39,739 nt of DNA, from assembly GCA_964463355.1 (NCBI GenBank), contig CAYXBP010000017.1, positions 1 through 39,739 on the forward strand, given 5' to 3'. This document shows, piece by piece, positions 7,115 through 13,934 of this stretch. A program made the translations under genes and the position numbers. How positions within the stretch are numbered: the stretch's first letter is position 1; each line of letters starts with the position of its first letter. The notes beneath the pieces are model-generated. The model was given only the letters and a program-made list of their open reading frames with translations, was not told the DNA's origin and ran no database searches. The DNA is from Firm-04 sp964463355 (GTDB lineage: Bacteria; Bacillota; Clostridia; Oscillospirales; Ruminococcaceae).

Positions 7115-8304
7115 CTACCATATCATAGTGCCACGACAACCATCTCGTAAAAGATGCATAATTGAACAGAAATACTCAGAGTTCAATGCCCATCCAGAAA
7201 TTTTAAGATCATCATTCATACGGGGGATATCCCAGCCCTTAACGAAACCGTGAATACGATCTACGAGTGCGCTTTCTTGGAATAAACTTGGCAACTCAGA
7301 GAACATGCTAACATACTCATCCATATTTTCCTGTGCGATGTTTCCAAGGAAGATAACACCAGCATCAGATTTGCCCTCATAACCCCCAATGTTAAATGTG
7401 CCTTTTTCCATATAACCTTGCATGATTGAGCGCATCTCGTTAACATCATTGAATGTAACAAGTTTGACTTCATCAATGGCAACATAGTCATTACCACATA
7501 TAAATCCGGGGGTTCTTCTCCCTGTATCATAAAACATCTTCGCACGAGTTATTTTTCCGCCGTCTGTCAGCATACCATACTTGCTAACATTACCAAAAAC
7601 ATAGGATTTGCCTGTCCCCTTGGGTGCTAACTCGATTAGATTGAGCCTTTTCTCGACAAAGGGAAGCAGCCGAGTAACATCGAGAGCTTCTCGTCTTCAT
7701 CCTTATAACCTGCAGCATTGTAGTCGATTGCACCTAAAAGAACATCGATCCACTCTGAAACGGTAAATTCGGCACGAGCGTCCTTGTAGTATTCAAGGTC
7801 TACTGTGTATGGGCAGAAATTAGTAAACCCGGTCATTTTGACTTTACCCGATATCTTGGGTTTTACAGTATCATCGGGAAATCTATAACCAAGCTCTATT
7901 ACGCCCCATGTTTCCTGACCGTTTACAAGTTCATCCTTATACTGCTCCCAAATATGAGGCTCAATAATGGTTTCTTTAGATGTCAAGCCAAAATCGGGTA
8001 ACGAGAAGGTTATTTCGCTTGTTTTAATATCAATATCGACAGATACTTTTGTAAGAATCTGTACTCGCTCATTTTCGTGAACGATCCGATTCTTTATGCT
8101 GATCCATTCTTCTTTTCTTGGGAGATAGGTTCGGACAAATTCTGCGACTTCTTCCACATCGAAATTTCCATTATCATCGCTGAATCTTTTTAGGAGCCAA
8201 TCTCGCAAAAACGAAGGAAGGCTTATCAAAGAGAAAAAATTACTCTTTTTAAGGTCTTTATACACGACCATTTCGCTAAAACATTCTTTGAGCTTTTCTT
8301 CCAT
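7115..8304 (-). pseudogene. brxL: BREX Lon-like protein BrxL, frameshifted and 3'-truncated
   Basis: BrxL is the AAA+/Lon-like component of BREX phage-defence systems. The N-terminal 200 residues (MEEKLKECFSEMVVYKDLKK, then SLPSFLRDWLLKRF) and the later block YDTGRRTPGFICGNDYVAID through DRIHGFVKGWDIPRM are characteristic. The frame breaks near 7690: after DEDEK the sense moves one frame over, giving EALDVTRLLPFVEKRLNLIE and the Walker A motif APKGTGKS, then rejoins the frame starting MLTDGGKITRAK. One lost base explains this. The gene then ends at ~7125 right after CSIMHLLRDG, where adhesin sequence begins, so the C-terminal Lon-like half is absent (relatives are ~670-690 residues; about 395 codons remain). 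AAAGGAGG precedes the ATG, 14 bases after pglZ. Confidence 0.85.
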
Positions 8305-8318
8305 GCATGTCGCCTCCT

Positions 8319-9318
8319 TTACAGAATTCCTTTGTTGCTACTACCCATACCTTCACTCTTGACTATCAAGGTTAGGTCAGATGCAACAGGAGTATCGTTT
8401 GAATATACATCGAGCAAATATGTGCCGGGTTTCTTAATATCCGGCATCTCAACTGAATAATAATTGTCGCCGTCATCTGTAGCATCATACTGTTTCCCGT
8501 TGATTTCAACATATACATTACTCATAGGTTCGGTTGAGAATATCTTAATTTTAGCCTTTTTCCTAAAGCTAACAGTAATTATAGCTTTTGTATCTAAAGT
8601 TGCATTGATGTCGTCTGCTGCCATAATGAACACTTCAATGTTTGAATCCTTATATGACAGCTCAATAATTGGAACGGTTATTTCCTCAAGAGTGGCACCT
8701 CCATGAACCTCAACATTTGCCTTACGGCCACCCTTAAAGCGATCATAATTTGCTAATGCCCAATAGCAACCAGCATCCGTAGCATATGCCGGTTGTTGAT
8801 CTACATCACTCTTGGGGCAACAGCGTCCAGAGTGTTCCCCCTTTTCAGTCATTTCCCAAATGTTTTCACTTTCATTTAGGACTGCAAGGCGACTTGCACC
8901 GTGATCTGCAATCATAACCGCTTTGGTTATTGTACCATCAATAAGTTTTCCTCTGATTTTTTGAATTACATCTCTAATTATTTCCAGTTCTTTTGCAAGG
9001 TAAATTGGGAGCTTCGTCTGTTGATAGTCATAATCACCCTTACCATGATGCTTAATTTCATCCAACTCTTTTACGGAAACAATGGAATGATCACCGTTTT
9101 CAAAAGCGGATAAAAACTCCTTGTTTTCACATGTCAAAGAGGGAAGTTCACTTCTACACACCCTTACTTTTGCGGCGATACCCATTTCCTTACACAAGGA
9201 CATAATAAAACCAAGGTATTCCACACCCATAGCATCCATGAAGTAGAGTTGTGCATTCGTCTTATCAATATGTAAAAGCGACTGCACCAAAATGCAGCCG
9301 CAGCATGGAGGATATATT
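8319..9318 (-). pseudogene. pglZ: BREX phosphatase-domain protein PglZ, C-terminal part
   Basis: The C-terminal ~330 residues of PglZ, the alkaline-phosphatase-fold protein found in all BREX systems. Visible family blocks are LYFMDAMGVEYLGFIMSLCK, the metal-site loop VMIADHGASRLAVL and the GGATLEEITVPIIEL segment, followed by two beta-sandwich-like stretches to SSNKGIL and TAA. The frame remains open upstream to 9383, but residues before LHIDKTNAQ are translated IS-element terminal sequence. The gene is therefore cut near 9318 by the IS5-type element and has lost more than half of a normal PglZ. It precedes brxL by 14 bases with the TAA just ahead of the brxL ribosome binding site, the usual pglZ-brxL order. 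The upstream BREX genes are gone. Confidence 0.85.
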
Positions 9319-9660
9319 AGAGGCACCACCGCACAATTGCCAAACGAGCCAAAATGTGATATAATAAAGACATGGAAAGACAAATGACGCTGGCAGAAAT
9401 CAATGATGAACTTGGTGCAGCCAGAACCAATAAAAAAGAATTTTTAGGGAAACTTGAAGCGATCGTACCATGGGAAATATTTCTTGAACTGATACAGCCG
9501 AGTTATTACAAAGGAGAACTTGGCAATAAACCATATGGTGACAGCGGATATATTGGAGCAAACAAGAGACCGGAAGCAATCAAGAAAAACAAAAATGGGA
9601 AGAATATCAAGTACCTGATCAACAGACGTCCGCTGTAAGGTGGAACATGTCTTTGCGCTG
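9319..9660 (+). mobile_element. IS5-type insertion sequence, internally deleted remnant
   Basis: The left end begins GGCACCACCGCACAATTGCC at 9323-9342 and is followed by a transposase start at 9372. The transposase coding part is shortened by two internal deletions (see the pseudogene entry) and the right end is missing: at ~9660 the sequence passes into a conjugative-element gene on the other strand. A second copy of the left end lies at 13871-13901. It is a dead, MITE-sized derivative that cut pglZ. Confidence 0.75.
9372..9660 (+). pseudogene. IS5-family transposase, three fragments
   Basis: The N-terminal block (MTLAEINDELGAARTNKKEF, IVPWEIFLELIQPSYYKGE, GNKPY) is that of IS5-group DDE transposases. 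It jumps in frame to the region around the second catalytic Asp (GDSGYIGANKRPEAI...NKNGKNIKY..INRRP), losing about 200 residues including the first Asp, at ~9532. After NRRPL a stop codon follows, but one frame over the sense continues CKVEHVFAL, the region of the catalytic Glu, showing a second deletion near 9635. Only ~95 of ~330 codons remain. ATG at 9372 has a weak purine tract upstream. Confidence 0.8.
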
Positions 9661-9804
9661 TTGCGAGTTCCGAGCCATGATTGATAATTCTTTCAGTAGT
9701 TTTCCAATCGTGTCAATTACTGATGCAGCAGCGTGTGCAGCTTCTGTAACTACTTTCGTTGTTACTTGTATGGTTGCACTTGTAACATCATCGCTCATAT
9801 TCAT
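9619..9804 (-). pseudogene. Conjugative-element protein, PcfB/DUF3801-like N-terminus, truncated
   Basis: The first ~45 residues (MNMSDDVTSATIQVTTKVVT, then EAAHAAASVIDTIGKLLKEL) resemble the start of the small PcfB-type proteins encoded next to the coupling protein and primase genes of Gram-positive conjugative elements. The last ~13 residues (RKDMFHLTADVC) are translated IS5 sequence, so the gene is cut at ~9660. The ATG overlaps the stop of the upstream toprim gene in an ATGA arrangement and AAAGGAG lies 9 bases upstream, showing translational coupling. Family assignment is tentative because the remaining part is short. Confidence 0.5.
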
Positions 9805-10412
9805 GGCTGTTCACGCTCCTTTGATTTCATCATTTGGTGGTAGCAATGCAGTGTTGCATGACAATACTGCTTACCTTGCACCGTGCTGCGGAACGCTGCG
9901 TACTTTGGCTGATCCTTTTCATCCTTGCCAACAAACACCACATTGCCCCTGCCATCCTGATACATCTTCTTTTCCCTCATCATAGCAGAAACGATATCTG
10001 GATCAATGCCTCTGGTCTGGGTCAGATATGCAAAGACTCTGCTGTATTTGCCGTCCGTAGGATCTGGCATCTGCATCTGCTTGTCAGCACCGTAATCTGA
10101 ATAGGAAGGTGCAACCTCCGGTGTGATATGCGGCGTATCGTGACAAAGCGCACAGACAGCCTCTTGGAAGGTTTTACCCAACACCTTCTGGATAAAAGAA
10201 ATTGCATCGTGACCGCTGGTATCGTTTGACCAGCGTTTCCAGCCTTTGCGATCCGAAAAGACAGAAAGACTGGAAAGATCTCCGGGGAACTTCTGCGGCA
10301 GTTTCAGCTTGTAGCAGTTGCCGGCTTTTTGCAGCGTATAACCGATGGAAGTCAGGTAGTCTACCAGATCCACCGATTGCGCTTGCTTTATCATTTCGTC
10401 TGTGATTTTCAT
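9801..10412 (-). CDS. Toprim/DUF3991-type conjugative transposon protein, shortened
   Basis: A 203-residue product. Residues ~10-85 form a CHC2-like/primase-associated domain (VDLVDYLTSIGYTLQKAGNC, SGHDAISFIQKVLGKTFQEA). Residues ~115-180 match DUF3991 (RVFAYLTQTRGIDPDIVSAM, KDEKDQPKYAAFRSTVQGKQY). Intact relatives then have a toprim domain of ~150 residues; here it is replaced after GKQY by a short tail (CHATLHCYHQMMKSKEREQP), so a deletion lies near 9865. These proteins are carried in the transfer regions of Firmicute integrative elements. The start is ATG 10412 behind GGAGGTC. It is the first gene of a coupled pair with the PcfB-like gene. Without the toprim fold it is unlikely to retain its enzymatic role. 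Confidence 0.7.
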   Translation of the reverse strand: MKITDEMIKQAQSVDLVDYLTSIGYTLQKAGNCYKLKLPQKFPGDLSSLSVFSDRKGWKRWSNDTSGHDAISFIQKVLGKTFQEAVCALCHDTPHITPEVAPSYSDYGADKQMQMPDPTDGKYSRVFAYLTQTRGIDPDIVSAMMREKKMYQDGRGNVVFVGKDEKDQPKYAAFRSTVQGKQYCHATLHCYHQMMKSKEREQP

Positions 10413-10439
10413 ATGACCTCCGTATCATTTGAAAAATGA

Positions 10440-10468
10440 TTGACAAACAGATTAGAATACGTTACAAT
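10440..10468 (+). promoter_or_regulatory. Sigma-A type promoter of the antitoxin gene
   Basis: TTGACA (10440-10445), 17-base spacer, TACAAT (10463-10468), 24 bases before the GTG start. Confidence 0.8.
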
Positions 10469-10492
10469 GAAGCTAAAGGAAGGGGCGATTCT

Positions 10493-10714
10493 GTGAATAT
10501 TTCGATTGAGTTGAGTGATACTGATTTTGATCTTGTAAAACAATTTGCAGCAATACATGGTATTTCTGTGTCCGAATATATGCGTCATTGCATCCTAGAA
10601 CAAATCGAGGACGAGCTGGATCTGAAAGCATGCAATGACGCACTGGAAGAATACAAAGCGAATCCTGTTTCTTATCCTTTAGAGGAAGTATTTAAGAAAC
10701 TGGATTTAGACTGA
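10493..10714 (+). CDS. RelB-like / DUF6290 antitoxin, no toxin partner
   Basis: A 73-residue ribbon-helix-helix protein: NISIELSDTDFDLVKQFAAI is the DNA-binding strand and first helix, HGISVSEYMRHCILEQIEDE the second helix, and the acidic tail (LEEYKANPVSYPLEEVFKKL) is the part that usually wraps a RelE-type toxin. The start is taken as GTG 10493 because AAAGGAAGGGG lies just upstream and the domain begins there; an in-frame ATG at 10436 lies inside the -35 region and cannot be used. It has its own strong promoter. In intact systems the toxin gene follows within a few bases; here the next gene is on the opposite strand 16 bases away, so this is an orphan antitoxin. Confidence 0.8.
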   Translation: MNISIELSDTDFDLVKQFAAIHGISVSEYMRHCILEQIEDELDLKACNDALEEYKANPVSYPLEEVFKKLDLD

Positions 10715-10730
10715 ATGCAAAACGGCACCG

Positions 10731-10982
10731 TCAGAACGGTTGTCCTTCCGTAACCTTCATGAACTGCTGCCGTGGCTGATCGGAGAACGTTGATGCCGTG
10801 CGCTTCTGAATCTCCTCCACCATGGCCTTGTGTTCCTTCGGAACGGTAATCACATTGCCCTTGGCAGGATCCAGCTTGCCGCTGTATTTCACACCGTCAC
10901 CGGCATAGATGCTGTACTTCTGAATTGCAAACTCGGCCTGAATACGGCGCAGAAATACCTGCCATTCCTTTTGTGGATTCAT
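10731..10982 (-). CDS. Small conjugative-element protein of unknown function
   Basis: An 83-residue soluble protein (MNPQKEWQVFLRRIQAEFAI, then YSIYAGDGVKYSGKLDPAKG). I do not recognise a named domain. Similar short proteins occur in transfer regions of Ruminococcus integrative elements. The start at 10982 is preferred over one 10 codons upstream because GGGAGG sits five bases before it and the upstream codons contain terminator sequence. No cysteines, no membrane segment. It lies between the orphan antitoxin and the Rpn-like remnant, all inside the degraded element. Confidence 0.55.
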   Translation of the reverse strand: MNPQKEWQVFLRRIQAEFAIQKYSIYAGDGVKYSGKLDPAKGNVITVPKEHKAMVEEIQKRTASTFSDQPRQQFMKVTEGQPF

Positions 10983-11004
10983 GCTTCCTCCCTTCGGGCA
11001 TGAA

Positions 11005-11035
11005 AAAAGCACCTGATCAGAAATCAGATGCTTTT
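11005..11035 (-). terminator. Terminator downstream of the Rpn-like remnant
   Basis: aaaagcacctgat (11005-11017) and atcagatgctttt (11023-11035) form a 13-bp stem with one mismatch; on the minus strand it is followed by a T tract. Confidence 0.65.
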
Positions 11036-11065
11036 ATCAGTCATATTCGGTTGTAGAATAGTGGA

Positions 11066-11380
11066 TCATGCAGACTGCTCTGCTGCCAGTGTCTCAATCT
11101 CTGCTAAGGGCAGCTCTGTGATCTCAGCGATTTGTTCCAAAGACATACTTCTGGTAAGGATCATTTTGGCTGCAACATCTTTCTTTGCCGCGATGGTTGC
11201 TTCAGCTGCTGCTTCAGCTGCTGCCTCATTTCTCATATCCTCCATAATCTTGCACATGGATGTTACACCTCCTTCATCCTCTTTTAAGTGTTTGACACGC
11301 TCAGCAAGCACGGCGTAGTGCATATCATCGGCATGACGGCAATGAAAGTCATGCATCAGCCTACCCAGCGGCGTTTCACA
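11066..11380 (-). pseudogene. Rpn family (PD-(D/E)XK) recombination-promoting nuclease, C-terminal remnant
   Basis: The sequence SCETPLGRLMHDFHC, then VLAERVKHLKEDEGGVTSMC, KIMEDMRNEAAAEA and the closing helix pair (MILTRSMSLEQIAEITELPL) is the C-terminal third of Rpn-type proteins, mobile-element-linked nucleases of the PD-(D/E)XK fold. The catalytic N-terminal domain (~200 residues) is absent. Upstream in frame there is a TGA right after a promoter (11404-11432), so the gene body was deleted leaving its promoter and its tail. An Ala-rich stretch (EAAAEAAAEATIAAKK) is typical of the variable region of this family. An internal ATG (11356) could start a 96-residue product. Confidence 0.7.
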
Positions 11381-11403
11381 TGAGAATCACCTTCTTCCTC
11401 TTT

Positions 11404-11432
11404 ATTGTACCATGCTCCTGCCCGATTGTCAA
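11404..11432 (-). promoter_or_regulatory. Promoter ahead of the Rpn-like remnant
   Basis: On the minus strand, TTGACA (11427-11432), 17-base spacer, TACAAT (11404-11409). It is a near-consensus promoter that now reads into a truncated gene. Confidence 0.75.
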
Positions 11433-11441
11433 GCCAAAAGT

Positions 11442-12000
11442 TCATACTGCAATTCCTTTCGATTTCTGATATTCCTTGAAGTTGGTGGAAATCATGCTGT
11501 AAATGCGGCCGGACTGTTTGATCCTGCGGTCAAAAGGAATGATCTTTTTGCCACAGATAATCAGACCAGTACCCTTATCGCCAGTTTTGAGAAATGCCGC
11601 CTGTGATGCAGACAATTCAAAGATACGGACAAGCTCCTTCAGGTTCTCCGGCTTCTACTACAAACTCGGCATTGCCCATCATATTGGGGATCACGCGCTG
11701 CCATACATATTCCAGAATGATTTGCAGACCAACGGAACGCAGCTGATCGCCCATCTCGGAGATATCCAGCACCAGGAATCGCTTGGAAACATTGATGTTT
11801 GTCCGATCGGCAAAGGAACGCAGATCGGTGCTTTGTCCGGTAAACACAAAGCTCGGATCGTTCACCGCCATTTCTGCAACAGTACCGCTTTGCATCATCT
11901 GCCGCAAACGCTGTGCCAGATCTATGCCGTTTTTCACCGTATTGGCGGTAGTTTGCGCAATATCCTTTATGTCGCGCAGCTGTTCATCTGCATCATACAT
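11442..12000 (-). pseudogene. VirB4-type conjugation ATPase, internally deleted and frameshifted
   Basis: The middle part (LRSFADRTNINVSKRFLVLD, ISEMGDQLRSVGLQIILEYV, WQRVI) matches the C-terminal ATPase region of VirB4/TraE proteins that power type IV secretion in conjugation. The sequence then jumps near 11690 to NMMGNAEFVV, omitting the Walker B region (~100 residues). One extra base near 11656 shifts the frame; the sense continues as KPENLKELVRIFELSASQAA, KTGDKGTGLIICGKKIIPFD, the true VirB4 C-terminus, to TGA 11442-11444. The first ~45 codons (MYDADEQLRDIKDIAQTTAN) are not VirB4-like and may be a separate small gene fused to it. The ATG overlaps the end of the upstream small gene by eight bases. 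Confidence 0.7.
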
Positions 12001-12196
12001 TTGATATCACCCTTTCATAAATCTTCGTCATAGGCATCTTCATCCTCAAATGCCATTTCAAATTTCTCTTGCAATAACGGCTGATCTCACGATAATTATA
12101 GTGGATCTCACCAGTCGAAATGCCGGAAGTAAAGCCACCGGCTCGTTCTGCAACTTCATCCAAAGTGCGCATATTCTTGATATCTTCCTGCGACAT
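11993..12196 (-). CDS. Small conjugative-element protein, unknown
   Basis: A 67-residue basic protein (MSQEDIKNMRTLDEVAERAG, then YREISRYCKRNLKWHLRMKM). No domain recognised; no membrane segment. Its stop overlaps the following frame by eight bases and it starts two bases after the end of the GNAT-like gene, with AGGAGGGTTAAGT just upstream of its ATG. Tight packing in one direction indicates an operon of transfer-region accessory genes. Confidence 0.5.
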   Translation of the reverse strand: MSQEDIKNMRTLDEVAERAGGFTSGISTGEIHYNYREISRYCKRNLKWHLRMKMPMTKIYERVISNV

Positions 12197-12198
12197 AC

Positions 12199-12600
12199 TT
12201 AACCCTCCTCAAATGTATATGTATCCAGTAATCTCATAGCGTTTTCTTCACCCACAAACATCCGATACGGATGCGGTCTGCCCAAAAGAACAGCACCCAG
12301 CATTTTCCTGTAATGGTTGACCAGTTCTGTATTCTTGGCATCCATGAAAATAAAACCGCCATAGTGCTTCTCAACGGAAATTCTCGCGGCAATGGCAAAC
12401 AGATGACCTCCCACACCGTGAAAACGCTTGCTTTCTCCAAGGTTATGGGGTGCGCTCTCCGCCAGATTGACATACACAGCCTGATCGCGCTTGAAATCGA
12501 TGATTGCCACAAGGCCCTGAATTGTCGGATCGTTTACCAGACACAGTTTATAGATCTCTGCACCTGACAATTCATCACTCGCCCAATTAAACCGCCAGCT
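12199..12600 (-). CDS. GNAT-like acetyltransferase fold protein, N-terminus uncertain
   Basis: Roughly 123-134 residues. The order of elements (GLVAIIDFKRDQAVYVNLAE, a GVGGHLFAIAARISVEKHYG loop-helix, GGFIFMDAKNTELVNHYRKM, and a RMFVGEENAMRLLDTY end) fits the small GNAT-fold proteins carried on Firmicute conjugative elements; GVGGHLFA would be the acetyl-CoA loop. The sense frame extends upstream of the TTG at 12570 through EEIEALQSWRFNWASDE without any ATG or GTG before a stop at ~12635, so either TTG 12570 is the start or the 5' end was lost. It lies between two other small element genes on the same strand. Substrate unknown. Confidence 0.6.
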   Translation of the reverse strand, partial: SWRFNWASDELSGAEIYKLCLVNDPTIQGLVAIIDFKRDQAVYVNLAESAPHNLGESKRFHGVGGHLFAIAARISVEKHYGGFIFMDAKNTELVNHYRKMLGAVLLGRPHPYRMFVGEENAMRLLDTYTFEEG

Positions 12601-12611
12601 TTGCAGCGCTT

Positions 12612-12854
12612 CTATTTCTTCGCCGCTTCTTTAATGTTCGGGTGCTGTTCTTCGGGTGCTCCCCAATTTTCCGGCACGATATGAACGGGCTGCCCCGGTT
12701 TGGGTCGGGTGTCGGTCTCGCTTACATCTACAATTTCATAATTGCCGAGGGTTTGATAATAGGCTTTCGCCTGTTCTGCGGTTTCTGCCTTGCAGAGGTT
12801 AGCGGAATAGATGCCCCTGTTGTTGCGTGTAAATGTGATTTCAAATGTTTTCAT
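12612..12854 (-). CDS. Small hypothetical protein, first gene of the element operon
   Basis: An 80-residue soluble protein (MKTFEITFTRNNRGIYSANL, KAETAEQAKAYYQTLGNYEI) with a single alpha/beta unit and a Pro-rich, charged tail. The start at 12854 is chosen because GGAGG lies eight bases upstream; the ATG 15 bases further upstream overlaps that site. I do not recognise a family, but the position, directly downstream of the minus-strand promoter in the element's divergent control region, marks it as the first gene of the leftward operon. Confidence 0.6.
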   Translation of the reverse strand: MKTFEITFTRNNRGIYSANLCKAETAEQAKAYYQTLGNYEIVDVSETDTRPKPGQPVHIVPENWGAPEEQHPNIKEAAKK

Positions 12855-13000
12855 TTTGTGATCCTCCATATATATAGTATTGATTTTCTGCCGGGTATCT
12901 GCTATAATAGAGTAGCAGCCGCTCGGCGTGGGTGTGTTGTGTGGGCGTTCCGCTGCTCTGTGGTAGGGGTGAGCGGTTCGCCCCTTTCTATTACGATAAC

Positions 13001-13029
13001 ATTATATCAAGATTTTTCGTATTATTTCA
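13001..13029 (-). promoter_or_regulatory. Leftward promoter of the conjugative-element operon
   Basis: On the minus strand, TATAAT (13001-13006) inside TGATATAATGTTATCGTAAT; a weak -35 (TGAAAT, 13024-13029) is 17 bases away. The same 20-base block, one base different, forms the -10 region of the rightward promoter at 13149-13154. Between here and 13126 I see only a CCCCGCGGGG palindrome at 13036-13045. Confidence 0.6.
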
Positions 13030-13125
13030 GAAAGACACCCCGCGGGGGATCGCTTTCCAGTGCATTTACGCGGTGAGTGGTTCTACCATACGCGAAAAAT
13101 AAAAAGAATTTTTTTCGGAAACTTC

Positions 13126-13154
13126 TTGACAAGTAACCGTAATTATGATATAGT
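13126..13154 (+). promoter_or_regulatory. Rightward promoter of the serine recombinase
   Basis: TTGACA (13126-13131), 17-base spacer, TATAGT (13149-13154), followed by GTTATCGTAAT and the ribosome binding site AAGGAGG. Confidence 0.8.
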
Positions 13155-13181
13155 GTTATCGTAATCAAGGAGGACTTCGAT

Positions 13182-13525
13182 ATGAAAAATGTTGTCGCAT
13201 ATATAAGAGTCAGTACGGACGGTCAACTCGGAGACGATAAATTTGGTCTAGAAGCCCAGAGGGAACAAATTATAGAGTACTGTGCAGCGAAGCGGAAATC
13301 GTAAGGACTATTTTTCGCATGAGAGATGACGAAGGTCAAACCTATAAGGCCGTAGTAGAACATCTTAACGCGGAGGGCAAGACCAATCGTAGTGGGACAA
13401 ATTTTTCCATCAGTACGGTTCAGACCATCTACGAAAACAAGAAAGTATATCAAGGTTATTATCGCTACGGTAAAAATGCTGAGTGGGTCAAAGGTGTACA
13501 CGAGCCCATTTTAAGGGTTGAATGA
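13182..13525 (+). pseudogene. Large serine recombinase, internal deletion
   Basis: The N-terminus MKNVVAYIRVSTDGQLGDDK, then FGLEAQREQIIEYCAAKR, is the catalytic-serine region of a resolvase-type recombinase (the nucleophile is the Ser of RVST). The frame stops at TAA ~13302. One frame over, EIVRTIFRMRDDEGQTYKAV, VEHLNAEGKTNRSG, SISTVQTIYENKKVYQGYYR is the recombinase domain, ending at TGA 13523-13525 after PILRVE. About 100 codons of the catalytic domain are missing at the junction near 13293, and the zinc-ribbon/coiled-coil C-terminus is absent too. It was presumably the integrase of the degraded conjugative element, and the element can no longer excise with it. Confidence 0.85.
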
Positions 13526-13572
13526 CCATCGGTTAGAAGTGTACTGCATAGAAACCTCGGAGGTATCACATT

Positions 13573-13752
13573 ATGGCGAAAAAGAAGAAAGAAAAAAACC
13601 CATTCTACACTGCAAAAGGGGCGTGGCTTTGGCTTATTTGCGCACCTTTTGCTTTTATAGGGTCTGTTATTTGGGAAACGAAAAAAGCCCGCCAACAATA
13701 TGCCGAACAATATGACGAATTTGATTGGTGGCAAGATAATCAAGGCCTTTAG
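13573..13752 (+). CDS. Small membrane protein, 59 residues
   Basis: MAKKKKEKNPFYTAKGAWLW continues into a single hydrophobic segment (LWLICAPFAFIGSVIW, residues ~20-35) and a charged tail ending WWQDNQGL. The N-terminus is strongly basic, so the protein probably has one membrane helix with its N-terminus in the cytoplasm. CGGAGG lies nine bases upstream. It follows the recombinase remnant on the same strand and is followed by a clear terminator, so it was probably the last gene of the recombinase operon. Function unknown. Confidence 0.6.
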   Translation: MAKKKKEKNPFYTAKGAWLWLICAPFAFIGSVIWETKKARQQYAEQYDEFDWWQDNQGL

Positions 13753-13798
13753 TTTTGCAGCAAACATATACAACAGGGTGTATGTATACAGTCAACAG

Positions 13799-13822
13799 GG
13801 ACTACTTTCGGGTAGTCCTTTT
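13799..13822 (+). terminator. Rho-independent terminator
   Basis: GGACTAC (13799-13805), loop tttcgg, GTAGTCC (13812-13818), then TTTT. Ends the recombinase/small membrane protein transcript. Confidence 0.85.
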
Positions 13823-13870
13823 CTCTTTGGAGGTACGAAAAAGGTAAAATCAACTGAAGTAATTTTAAGG

Positions 13871-13901
13871 TAACACCGCACAATTGCCAAAGGAGCAAAA
13901 A
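13871..13901 (+). mobile_element. Solitary IS5-type left end
   Basis: AACACCGCACAATTGCCAAA is shared with the left end of the IS remnant at 9323 (ACCACCGCACAATTGCCAAA), and similarity continues through GAGC.AAAATG. No transposase follows. It marks the border between the degraded element and intact core genes. Confidence 0.7.
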
Positions 13902-13934
13902 TGGACAATCAAAGTCGTTTTTCACGATTCGATT

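Noticed and set aside
13036..13045. CCCCGCGGGG palindrome as an origin of transfer or attachment core
   Set aside because: Too short and without flanking direct repeats or a nick-site consensus; reported only as a palindrome.
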